In this document: positions 1 through 9,800 of the stretch, piece by piece
How the letters are laid out: every line of letters begins with the position of its first letter
Numbering within the stretch: the first letter of the stretch is position 1
Source of the DNA: Alcanivorax sp. DSM 26293
Lineage (GTDB): Bacteria; Pseudomonadota; Gammaproteobacteria; Pseudomonadales; Alcanivoracaceae
Direction of reading: 5' to 3'
DNA: 64,000 nt
Assembly: GCF_900107995.1 (NCBI RefSeq)
Contig: NZ_FNUM01000005.1
Span: 62,001 to 126,000, forward strand
Made by a program: the position numbers and the translations under genes
Notes under the pieces: generated by a model
What the model saw: only the letters and a program-made list of their open reading frames with translations
What the model was told of the DNA's origin: nothing
The model's database searches: none

Positions 1-3000
1 GCCGGGACGCTGGCGGATTATTGTGGCCGCGACACGGTACGTATCCATCGGGAAAGCCATGGCCGTGCCGACAGTCATGCCGGTCTGGATCTGAGCCGCA
101 CGGTGGGCTGGTTCACCAGCCTCTACCCCCAGCGACTGGATTGTCAGGGGGATCTGGCTGCATCCATCAAATGGCAGAAAGAACAACTGCGCCAACCTGC
201 CCATGGCGGCCTGGGTTATGGCCTGTTGTGTCAGCAGGGCAAGCTGGCGGACGCGGATCACCACATGGACGTGCTGTTCAACTATCTGGGCCGGTTTCGC
301 CATGACTCCCTGCCGGGTGTCAGCGTCAGGGAGATGGGCCTGTGGCAGGCGCCGGATGCCCCGGCGGATGCGCCACTGACCATCAACGCGGATCAGCAGG
401 AGGGCGCGCTGCGTCTGCGTATCGACGTGGATGGCAAGGGTGTGTCCCGGGAGCAGGGTGAAGTGCTGGTCGCCCAATGGCTGGAACAATGCGAACGGCT
501 GGCCTGCCATTGCGAGCAGGCGCCGCCGATCCTGACCCCGGCGGATATGCCGCTGGCATCCCTGAGCCAGTCGCAACTGGATGCGTTACCGTCACGGCCG
601 GAGCAGATTCTGCCCCTGTCACCCTTGCAGTCCGGCTTGCTGTTCCATTCCCGTTTGAGTGACCGCAACAGCACCTATGTGAACCAGTTGATACTGCCAC
701 TGACGGGACTGTCGCCACAGCGGATGAAACAGGCCTGGCAGCAATTGCTGCAACGCCATGCGGTGTTGCGCACTGCGCTGCTGCCGGATTACCTGGCGGA
801 ACAGCGCCATCAGGCAATCTGGCCTGGGGATCAGGTTGTTCTGCCGTGGCAGCAGGTAGACCTGCGGTCGCAAGGTGATGCGGATCGCTACTGCCAGCAA
901 TTGCTGGAGCAGGGGTTCGATCTGGAAAATCCGCCGCTGTGGCGGGTGGACTTGCTGCGGACCGACGACCAAACCTGGCAGTGCGTCTTTACCCTGCACC
1001 ATATTCTTATGGACGGCTGGAGCACCGGGGTGTTGCTCACCGAGCTGATGGCCCTGTATCACGGCCATTCCCTGCCTGCTGCCCCGAAAGAGTACGGCGT
1101 TTACCTGCGTTGGCTGCAGCAGCAGGACCGGGATGCGACACGGGCGTTCTGGCAGGACTATCTCGCCCCCCTGCAGGCGCCCACTCGTCTGGTGGAGTCG
1201 GTAGGGTCGAAAGAGAAAGGTGCCTTCCGCCGTCATCCCATTACCTTCGACGAGGCCACCAGCCGGGCCCTGCGTCAGGCGGCTCGCGACAAGGGGCTGA
1301 CCATCAACACCCTGGTACAGGGAGCCTGGGCCCGGGTGCTGGGACAATTTACCGGACAACGTCGGGTAGTGTTCGGTAATACCGTTGCCGGTCGCCCGGC
1401 GGAACTGGCCGGCAGCGACAGCATGCTGGGCCTGTTCATCAATACCCTGCCGATGACCGTACCGCTGGATGGCGACCAGCCCGTGGATCAGTGGCTGGAG
1501 GCATTGCAGGCGGACAATGCTTCCCTGCGCGAACACGGTCATGCGCCGCTGTTCGAGGTGCAACAGGAGGCCGGCTGGGGAGGGGAAAGCCTGTTCGATA
1601 CCTTGCTGGTCTTCGAAAACTATCCGCTGGATGAAGCCCTGCTGGGCGGCGATCACAGCGGCCTGCAACTGGGCACGCCGACCAGTCATGAGTTTACCCA
1701 CTATCCGCTGACCGTGGCGGTGTTGCCTGGTGAACATCTGGAGATGCTGTTTGCCCATGACACGGGCGCCTTGCCGGTGGCATTGGTGGACCGTATGGCG
1801 ACCGCATTCAGGCAGACACTGTTGTCACTGGCAGAAAGTCAGGATGGCCCGCTTGCCGAACTGGATAGCCTCGGTGATGACCTGTTTCGTCTGCAAACCT
1901 GGGGAGAGGGCTGCGGTGAATGGGGCTCCGACAGTTTCGTGTCCCTGTTTGCCCAGCAGGCGTCAGCAAGGGGGGATGCCATTGCCCTGGTGCATGGTGA
2001 CACCCGTGTCTCCTTTGCCGAGCTGGAAGCCCGCTCCAATCAGTTGGCCCGTTATCTCATCAAACAGGGTGTCAAAGCCGATCAGGTGGTGGGTGTTTCC
2101 TTCGAGCGCGGCGTCACCATGATCGAAGCCTTCCTGGCGGTGATGAAAGCCGGCGGCGCCTTCCTGCCGCTGGACCCGGGGTACCCTGCGGATCGCTTGC
2201 GTTACATGCTGGAAGACAGTGGTGCGAGCCTGTTGCTGACCTCGTCGAACCTGATGGATGTCTTGCCGTCGGTTGCGGCCGTGCAACCTGTGGCGGTGGA
2301 CCGGTTGTTGCTGGATGGGTACGCCTATGGCCGAGTGAATAACGGTCCCCATCCGGATCAGCTTGCCTACGTGATCTACACCTCCGGCTCCACCGGCAAA
2401 CCCAAGGGAGTGGCACTGACCCACGGCGGTCTGTCCATGCACGTGCAGACCATCGGTGAGCGCTACGGCATGACCCCGGAGGATGTGGAACTGCAATTTG
2501 CCTCCATCAGTTTCGATGGGGCTGTGGAGCGCTGGACGGTGCCGCTGGCCTTTGGCTCCCGCGTGGTCATCCGTGACCAGGAACTATGGAGTGCGGAAAA
2601 ATGTTGCGAGGTGCTGGATAAAGAAAACGTCACCATCGCCTGTTTTCCTCCCAGCTATGTGGGGCCGTTACTGGATTGGATCGAGCAGGAAAAGCCTGAA
2701 CTAAAGGTTCGCTCCTGGACCCTGGGGGGCGAAGCCTTTACCCGGGAAACCTTCGAGCGCATGCAGCAGGTGCTCAAGCCGCAGCGGATTCTTAACGGCT
2801 ACGGGCCTACGGAAACCGTGGTCACGCCCATGCTGTGGGCGGCCTATCCGGGGGAGACCCTGACCAGTGCCTACGCCCCCATCGGTACCGCCGTCGGTCC
2901 ACGAAAACTCCATGTGCTGGACCAGGATCTCAAACGGGTTCCGGTTGGTGTGGCCGGTGAACTCTATATCGGTAACGAAGTGGGCCTGGCCCGCGGTTAC

Positions 3001-6000
3001 CAAGGCCGCCCGGACCTGACCGCCGAACGCTTTCTTCCTGATCCGTTCGGTGAGCCCGGCGAGCGCATGTACCGCACCGGGGACCTGGTGCAATTCCGCG
3101 ACGACGGCGTCATGGAATATCTGGGTCGGGTGGACCAGCAGGTGAAGATTCGCGGCTTCCGCATTGAGCTGGGGGAAATCGAAAGTCAGCTATTGGCGTT
3201 TGATCAAATCCGCGAGGCAGCGGTGGTGGCCCAGCCCTCACCGGCGGGTGACAGGTTGGTTGGCTATATCGTGCTACGCGATCCTGCAGGCGCGGCGCTG
3301 GAGCCGCGAACCGAGACCGAGACCATTCTGGCTTCTCTGTCCCAATCCCTGCCGGACTATATGGTCCCCAGCCAGTTAATGACGCTGGAGCAACTACCGC
3401 TGACCCCGGCGGGCAAGGTGGATCGAAAGGCCTTGCCGGAACCGCAATGGCAGGGCAGCAGTGAGGGGGACGCACCGGAAACCGACAACGAGAAAATTCT
3501 CGCGGAAATCTGGCAGCCATTGCTGGGCGTGGAAACCGTCAGCCGTGATGACCATTTCTTCAACCTCGGGGGTCATTCACTGCTGGCCGTACAGATGGTC
3601 AACCGTTTGCGCCATCAGCATCAACTGGACCTGCCGCTGAACCGCATCTTCGAGCAACCGGTTCTGAAGCACTGTGCCGCGTTGTGTCAGTCAGTTGCAG
3701 CCATGCCGGCAATCAGGCCGGTGCCGCGCAGTGGTGATCTTCCCTGTTCGGCAGCGCAGCGTCGGTTGTGGTTTGTGCAGCAACTGGAGCCGGATAACGG
3801 GGCGTACCATATGCCGCTGGGCCTGGAGGTGCGTGGTGAACTACATCGCGATGCCCTGCAACAGGCGCTGAATATTCTGGTGGCCAACCACGAAAGTTTA
3901 CGCACCCGTTTTGTGGATGCGGGTGGGGCTCCACGTCAGCGCATCCATGATGACGCCGTTATCGAGATTCAGTGGCAGGATCTGTCGCAGGAAAATGCCC
4001 CGGAAGCCGCTGCAGAAAAAGTGCAACATCAGGTGCTGAGTCAGCCGTTCGATCTGGCCGGTGACAACCTGTTGCGGGTGCTGGCCATCAAGCTGGCCGA
4101 TCAACGCTATCACCTGTTGCTGGTGCAGCATCACATCATCGGCGACGGGGTTTCCATGCAGTTGCTGCTGGCGGAGCTGAGCGAGCTGTATCGGCAAGCC
4201 CATCAGGGCGATGCCCTGACGGCATCGCCCGCAAAAATTCAGTACGCGGATTATGCCGCCTGGCAGCAACAATGGTTGGACAGCGATGAGGCCCGCGCCC
4301 AGACCCGATGGTGGGTGGAGCAGTTGGGTGATGGGGGCGAGCCCCTGGCCCTGCCCACGGATTTCCCTCGGGGCGAGAGAGCGGGAGGTGCCCGCCAGAC
4401 AATTCGGTTTACCGATGCACAATTGGCCGGGTTGAAACAGCGTGCCGGCGAACTGGGTTCCACCGTATCCACCTTGTTGCTCAGTGTCTGGCAGATATTG
4501 CTGCACCGTTACAGTGGGCAGTCACAGGTGCGTGTGGGTGTGCCGGTGGCCGGTCGACTGCAGGCGGAAACCGAAACCCTGCAGGGCTGCTTTATCAATA
4601 CGCTGGTGATTCCTGCGGACTTTGATCAGCCGCAATCGTTTGCCGAACAGGTGGCGGCGATTCAGCAATTTATCGGTGAGGCCCAGGGCCGCCAGGCGCT
4701 GCCCTTTGAAGGTCTGGTGGACGCCCTGGCTGTGGACCGAAATCTGGATCGCCATCCGCTGTTCCAGGTGGTGTTCAACCACCAGCGACTCAGCCAGAAC
4801 TTTGCTCCGCAGTGGCCGGAAGCGTTGGTGACGCCCTTTGATCCCGGTGCGGCGGGGGCGCAGTTTGAACTGGCCCTGGATATTCTTGAAGACGACCAGC
4901 AGCTACAGGGCTTTGTCGGCTACGACACCGGCCTGTTCAAGCCGGAAACCATTGCCCGTTTGCGTGAGCATTTTGGTCTTCTATTGGAGGCATTGCTGCA
5001 CGATCCACAGCAATTGCTGGCGGATATCGATCTGCTCACCGATGAAGAAATCCGCGCACAGCAGACCTTCAATGCCACCCGGAAACGCTGGGGTGATTTT
5101 ACTGCGGTTCCCAAACGGTTAAGCCTGCAGGCACAGAAAACACCGGATGCCATTGCGCTGACCATGGGCGAGCAACAGCTGTCCTATGCGCAACTGGATC
5201 GTCGGGTAAACCAGCTGGCCAATCGCCTGCGCCGCGTCGGCGTGAAAGAGGAAGTGCGGGTGGCCATCGGGCTGCCCCGTTCTCTGGAACTGGTCATCGG
5301 CATCCTTGCCATCACCCGTGCCGGTGGCGCCTATGTGCCGCTGGACCCGTCCTATCCACAGGATCGTCTGGCCTACATTCTGGATGCCGCGTCGCCGGCA
5401 TTATTGCTGACCCACAGCAGTCTGCTGGCAAGCTGGCCGCAGGCGGTGCCCATGTGGTGTCTGGACGAGCTGGATGTGAGCGACCAGCCGACCACACCCC
5501 CGGTGGTGCAATGGCACCCGGACCAGGCGATCTATGTGATCTATACCTCCGGGTCCACTGGCAAACCCAAGGGCGTGCTCAATACCCAGGCGGCCCTGGA
5601 AAATCGTTTGCTGTGGATGCAGAGCGAATATCCCCTGAATGATCGCGACTGCGTGTTACAGAAGACGCCGTTCAGTTTCGATGTGTCCGTGTGGGAATTT
5701 TTCTGGCCATTGATGGTGGGGGCGCGACTTGCCGTAGCCCCGCCGGAGGCCCATGCGGATCCGGTGTGGTTGCAACAGGTGATGGCGGATGAAGGCGTCA
5801 CCACGCTGCACTTTGTGCCCTCCATGCTCAACGCCTTCGTGAGTGCCACCGGCCTGCAGGACCTGCCGCATCTGAAGCGACTGATCTGCAGCGGCGAGGC
5901 GCTGGATAGCGAGCTGCAGAAGACGGTCTTTGCGGCACGGGATGATGTGCAGCTGCACAACCTGTATGGCCCCACGGAAGCGGCCATCGATGTGAGCTAC

Positions 6001-6897
6001 TGGCGATGCCGCTCTGAAGCGGGTCACACCGTGCCCATCGGTGCGCCGATCAGCAATATCCAGCTGCATGTGCTGGACACCGATCTCAATCCGGTGCCGA
6101 GGGGGATTCCCGGTGAACTGTACCTTGCCGGGGTGGGCCTGGCCCGGGGCTACTTCGGTCGCCCGGACCTGACGGCGGAACGATTTCTCCCCAATCCCTT
6201 CGGGGAGCCGGGAAGCAGAATGTATCGCACCGGTGATCAGGTGGTGCAGCGGGCCGACGGCATTCTCGAATACCTGGGCCGCCTGGATCATCAGGTGAAG
6301 ATTCGTGGCCTGCGCATCGAGCTGGGAGAAATCGAGCAACAGCTCAAGCAGCAGCCGGATGTGGACGACGCCGTGGTGGTGGCCCATCCCGGTGAGGCGG
6401 GGGATCAGCTGGTGGCCTATGTGGCCGGCGAATCCGATAACCGGGAGCGTTGGCAGCAGGCCCTGGCCGGTGCCTTGCCCGACTACATGGTGCCGTCACT
6501 GTTCATGGTGCTCGAAAAGATGCCCCTGTCACCCAACGGCAAGCTGGACCGCAAGGCCCTGCCGGCCCCGCAATGGCAGGCCCGGGAATATCGTGCGCCG
6601 CAGACGGAGACGGAACAGCAACTGGCGGGCCTGTGGGAAGAATTGCTCGGGCAGTCTCGCGTTGGACTGGACGATAATTTCTTCGCGTTGGGCGGACACT
6701 CCCTGCTGGCCACCCGTGTGGTGGCGGCTTTACGTGATCGTTGGGGGGTGGCTGTGCCCCTGCGTGCCCTGTTCGAGGCCGACTCCCTGCAGGCGCTGGC
6801 GGCCCTGGTGGACCAGCACAACGGTGAAGCAAAACAGCAGGAAGACGACGATCTGGCGGCCATGGCCGACCTGCTGGATGACCTGGAAGATTTATGA
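1..6897 (+). CDS. Non-ribosomal peptide synthetase, 5'-truncated by window edge (E-C-A-PCP-C-A-PCP)
   Basis: The frame is open from base 1, so the gene starts outside the window. Domains in order: the end of an epimerisation domain (motif GWFTSLYP near 106-130), a condensation domain (HHILMDG near 1000), adenylation (TSGSTGKPKG near 2380), carrier (LGGHS near 3565), a second condensation domain (HHIIGDG near 4130), a second adenylation domain and a carrier (LGGHS near 6688). Read by eye, the second A domain has a specificity code close to DVWHxSLIDK, the known serine code. The first reads about DGECTGGVTK, which I cannot assign alone. A C domain straight after an E domain should accept a D-residue. 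With the downstream acetyltransferase and N-monooxygenase, the first module probably loads N5-acetyl-N5-hydroxyornithine. The stop overlaps the next NRPS start by 4 bp (ATGA), so the two are co-translated. Confidence 0.95.
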   Translation, partial: AGTLADYCGRDTVRIHRESHGRADSHAGLDLSRTVGWFTSLYPQRLDCQGDLAASIKWQKEQLRQPAHGGLGYGLLCQQGKLADADHHMDVLFNYLGRFRHDSLPGVSVREMGLWQAPDAPADAPLTINADQQEGALRLRIDVDGKGVSREQGEVLVAQWLEQCERLACHCEQAPPILTPADMPLASLSQSQLDALPSRPEQILPLSPLQSGLLFHSRLSDRNSTYVNQLILPLTGLSPQRMKQAWQQLLQRHAVLRTALLPDYLAEQRHQAIWPGDQVVLPWQQVDLRSQGDADRYCQQLLEQGFDLENPPLWRVDLLRTDDQTWQCVFTLHHILMDGWSTGVLLTELMALYHGHSLPAAPKEYGVYLRWLQQQDRDATRAFWQDYLAPLQAPTRLVESVGSKEKGAFRRHPITFDEATSRALRQAARDKGLTINTLVQGAWARVLGQFTGQRRVVFGNTVAGRPAELAGSDSMLGLFINTLPMTVPLDGDQPVDQWLEALQADNASLREHGHAPLFEVQQEAGWGGESLFDTLLVFENYPLDEALLGGDHSGLQLGTPTSHEFTHYPLTVAVLPGEHLEMLFAHDTGALPVALVDRMATAFRQTLLSLAESQDGPLAELDSLGDDLFRLQTWGEGCGEWGSDSFVSLFAQQASARGDAIALVHGDTRVSFAELEARSNQLARYLIKQGVKADQVVGVSFERGVTMIEAFLAVMKAGGAFLPLDPGYPADRLRYMLEDSGASLLLTSSNLMDVLPSVAAVQPVAVDRLLLDGYAYGRVNNGPHPDQLAYVIYTSGSTGKPKGVALTHGGLSMHVQTIGERYGMTPEDVELQFASISFDGAVERWTVPLAFGSRVVIRDQELWSAEKCCEVLDKENVTIACFPPSYVGPLLDWIEQEKPELKVRSWTLGGEAFTRETFERMQQVLKPQRILNGYGPTETVVTPMLWAAYPGETLTSAYAPIGTAVGPRKLHVLDQDLKRVPVGVAGELYIGNEVGLARGYQGRPDLTAERFLPDPFGEPGERMYRTGDLVQFRDDGVMEYLGRVDQQVKIRGFRIELGEIESQLLAFDQIREAAVVAQPSPAGDRLVGYIVLRDPAGAALEPRTETETILASLSQSLPDYMVPSQLMTLEQLPLTPAGKVDRKALPEPQWQGSSEGDAPETDNEKILAEIWQPLLGVETVSRDDHFFNLGGHSLLAVQMVNRLRHQHQLDLPLNRIFEQPVLKHCAALCQSVAAMPAIRPVPRSGDLPCSAAQRRLWFVQQLEPDNGAYHMPLGLEVRGELHRDALQQALNILVANHESLRTRFVDAGGAPRQRIHDDAVIEIQWQDLSQENAPEAAAEKVQHQVLSQPFDLAGDNLLRVLAIKLADQRYHLLLVQHHIIGDGVSMQLLLAELSELYRQAHQGDALTASPAKIQYADYAAWQQQWLDSDEARAQTRWWVEQLGDGGEPLALPTDFPRGERAGGARQTIRFTDAQLAGLKQRAGELGSTVSTLLLSVWQILLHRYSGQSQVRVGVPVAGRLQAETETLQGCFINTLVIPADFDQPQSFAEQVAAIQQFIGEAQGRQALPFEGLVDALAVDRNLDRHPLFQVVFNHQRLSQNFAPQWPEALVTPFDPGAAGAQFELALDILEDDQQLQGFVGYDTGLFKPETIARLREHFGLLLEALLHDPQQLLADIDLLTDEEIRAQQTFNATRKRWGDFTAVPKRLSLQAQKTPDAIALTMGEQQLSYAQLDRRVNQLANRLRRVGVKEEVRVAIGLPRSLELVIGILAITRAGGAYVPLDPSYPQDRLAYILDAASPALLLTHSSLLASWPQAVPMWCLDELDVSDQPTTPPVVQWHPDQAIYVIYTSGSTGKPKGVLNTQAALENRLLWMQSEYPLNDRDCVLQKTPFSFDVSVWEFFWPLMVGARLAVAPPEAHADPVWLQQVMADEGVTTLHFVPSMLNAFVSATGLQDLPHLKRLICSGEALDSELQKTVFAARDDVQLHNLYGPTEAAIDVSYWRCRSEAGHTVPIGAPISNIQLHVLDTDLNPVPRGIPGELYLAGVGLARGYFGRPDLTAERFLPNPFGEPGSRMYRTGDQVVQRADGILEYLGRLDHQVKIRGLRIELGEIEQQLKQQPDVDDAVVVAHPGEAGDQLVAYVAGESDNRERWQQALAGALPDYMVPSLFMVLEKMPLSPNGKLDRKALPAPQWQAREYRAPQTETEQQLAGLWEELLGQSRVGLDDNFFALGGHSLLATRVVAALRDRWGVAVPLRALFEADSLQALAALVDQHNGEAKQQEDDDLAAMADLLDDLEDL
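1870..3570 (+). repeat. Long direct repeat, copy 1 (A domain of module 1)
   Basis: This stretch of the first NRPS is nearly identical to 8322-10020 in the second, with long runs of unbroken DNA identity (for example around 2110-2210 versus 8562-8662). It covers the whole A domain and the start of the carrier domain. This indicates a recent module duplication or gene conversion and also predicts that both modules use the same substrate. Confidence 0.85.
3281..3312 (+). repeat. Degenerate REP-like sequence inside NRPS coding region
   Basis: The segment encodes PAGAALEPR and matches, with several changes, the REP-like sequence at 9731-9760 in the paralogous module. It looks like an eroded copy inherited through the module duplication. 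Confidence 0.45.
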
Positions 6898-9800
6898 GTC
6901 AACTTGATAAGGCAGCACTGGCCCAGCGTTTTATGTCGCTGGATGAAAGCAAGCAGGCCGTCTTTCTGCAGAAGCTGAGTGAAAAGGGCATTCCCTTTGA
7001 GCGGTTGCCTATTGTCGCCGGGCATCGCCCGAAACGAATTCCACTGGCGCCGGCCCAGCAACGTTTGTGGACTATCCATCAACTGGAACCGGATAACACG
7101 GCCTACCATCTGACTGCCGCCTTTATGTTGTCAGGTCCGCTGGATGTGGCGCGTCTGTTGCGTGCCGTGGCAGCGGTGGCAGATCGGCACGACAGTCTGC
7201 GCACCCGTTTTGTAGAGGAAAATGGCCAGGCGCAGCAATGGATTGCAGCCGCGCCCCTGTCCGTGGAGCAGCGTGATGCCCGGGCGCTGGATGACAATGC
7301 CCGCCAGACCCTGGCGGACGAACATGCCCGTCGACCCTTTGTACTGGAGCGGGACAACCCGTTGCGCGTGCAGCTGCTGCAAGTGACCGATCAGCAATGG
7401 CGGCTACAACTGGTCATGCACCATCTGGTCTCCGATGGCTGGTCCATGGACGTGTTCTTTACCGACCTGGCCCGTGCCTATCTGTCCGATGCGCCCCTGT
7501 CTCCCTTGTCCATTCAGTACGCGGACTATGCCCTCTGGCAAAAGGCCTGGCTGGATGCCGGTGAGCGGGACCGGCAGTTGGCCTATTGGCGTGAACAACT
7601 CGGTGAGGTGCAGCCCCCGTTGTTGATTGCCCATGATCGCAACCCGGAAAAGAACGCTTTGCGTCAGGCGGCCAGTGTGCAATGGACCCTGCCGCAACAC
7701 TTGCAGGCGGCGCTGCAAAAGCTGGCCCGTGACAACGACACCACCCTGTTCACCGTGGTGCTGGCTGCCTGGCAATGGGCACTGGCTGCGGTTGGTGGTC
7801 GACGTGATATTCCGGTGGGCGTGCCGGTCGCCAATCGCGAGCGCTCGGAAGTGGAAGCGCTGGTGGGTTTCTTTGTGAACACCCTGGTGATACGCGGCAA
7901 ACCGCAAGCGGCGCTAACGGTGAATGAATGGGTGGGGAAGTTGCATCAGACCATGCTGGATGCCCAGGCTCATCAGGCGCTGCCCTTTGACCAGCTGGTG
8001 GCGTCCCTGTCTCCGCAAAGAGAGCCGGGCGAAACGCCCCTGTTCCAGGTGCTGTTCAACTATCAGCGTCGCGATGGCGGCAGCCGTCATCTGGACCAAG
8101 ATGTCACCATTACGCCCCTGTCCCAGGGCGTCCCCCATGCACTCTTTGATCTGGCGCTGGATGTGCACGAAAGCGACAACGGGGCGCTGGCACTGACGTT
8201 GACCTATGCCGCGGACCGTTTTCATGGCGAAACCGCCAGGCGTTTGCAGCAGGCCATGGAAGCTGTGCTGGATGCCTTCAGCGATGGTCAGTGTCGTCTG
8301 GGTACTATCGAGGTGGCCGGCGACGATCTGCCCCGGCTGGAACAGTGGGGGCAGGGCCGCGGTGAGTGGCAGTCGGAAAGCTTTGTGTCCCTGTTTTCCC
8401 GGCAGGCCGCCGAGCAGGGAAATGCCATTGCCCTGGTGCATGGTGGCACCCGTGTCTCCTTTGCCGAGCTGGAAGCCCGCTCCAACCAGTTGGCGCGTTA
8501 CCTGATTGAGCAGGGAGTAAAAGCGGACGATGTGGTGGGCGTTTCCTTCGAGCGCGGCGTCACCATGATCGAAGCCTTCCTGGCGGTGATGAAAGCCGGC
8601 GGCGCCTTCCTGCCGCTGGACCCGGGGTACCCTGCGGATCGTTTGCGTTACATGCTGGAAGACAGTGGCGCGAACCTGTTGCTGACCTCGTCGGATCTGG
8701 CTGAGAGCCTGCCCCGTGTTGATGGACTAACCCCGGTGCGAGTGGAGACACTGGCTCTGCAACGTTATTCCCCGACAAACCTGCATAACGAACCGCATCC
8801 CGACCAGCTTGCCTACGTCATTTACACCTCCGGTTCCACCGGTAAACCCAAGGGAGTGGCACTGACCCACGGCGGTCTGTCCATGCATGTGCAGACCATC
8901 GGCGAGCGCTACGGCATGACGCCGGAGGATGTGGAACTGCAGTTTGCCTCCATCAGTTTCGATGGCGCCGTGGAGCGCTGGACGGTGCCATTGGCCTTCG
9001 GCTCCCGCGTGGTCATCCGCGACCAGGAACTATGGAGTGCGGAACAATGTTGCGAGGCGCTGGAAAAAGAAAACGTCACCATCGCCTGTTTTCCGCCCAG
9101 CTATGTGGGGCCGTTACTGGATTGGATCGAACAAGAGCAACCTTCCCTGAAAGTGCGTTCCTGGACCCTGGGGGGCGAAGCCTTTACCCGGGAAACCTTT
9201 GAGCGCATGCAGCAGGTGCTCAAGCCGCAAAGAATCATTAACGGTTACGGCCCCACGGAAACCGTAGTCACGCCCATGCTGTGGGCGGCCTATCCGGGGG
9301 ATACGCTCACCAGTGCCTACGCGCCCATCGGTACCGCCGTCGGTCCACGAAAACTCTATGTACTGGACCAGGAACTTAATCGGGTTCCTGTTGGTGTGGC
9401 CGGTGAACTCTATATCGGCAACGAAGTGGGCCTGGCCCGGGGTTACCACGGCCGCCCGGACCTGACCGCCGAACGCTTTCTTCCCGATCCGTTCGGTGAA
9501 CCCGGCGAGCGCATGTACCGCACCGGGGACCTGGTGCAATTCCGCGACGACGGCGTCATGGAATATCTGGGTCGGGTGGACCAGCAGGTGAAGATCCGTG
9601 GCTTCCGCATTGAGCTTGGGGAAATCGAAAGCCGCCTGCTGGCCTTCGACACAATTCGCGAGGCGGCGGTGATCGCCCAACCATCCCCCACCGGCGATCG
9701 CCTGGTCGCCTACATCGTGGAACGCGCCCCTGTAGGAGCGGCGCTCGAGCCGCGAATCGACACTGATGCGATCCTGACAGAGCTGTCCCGCACTCTGCCG

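Noticed and set aside
619-1758. Long minus-strand open frame (379 codons) opposite the first NRPS
   Set aside because: It lies wholly inside a strongly conserved NRPS condensation domain on the other strand; G+C-rich DNA gives such shadow frames and the translation has no recognisable motif.
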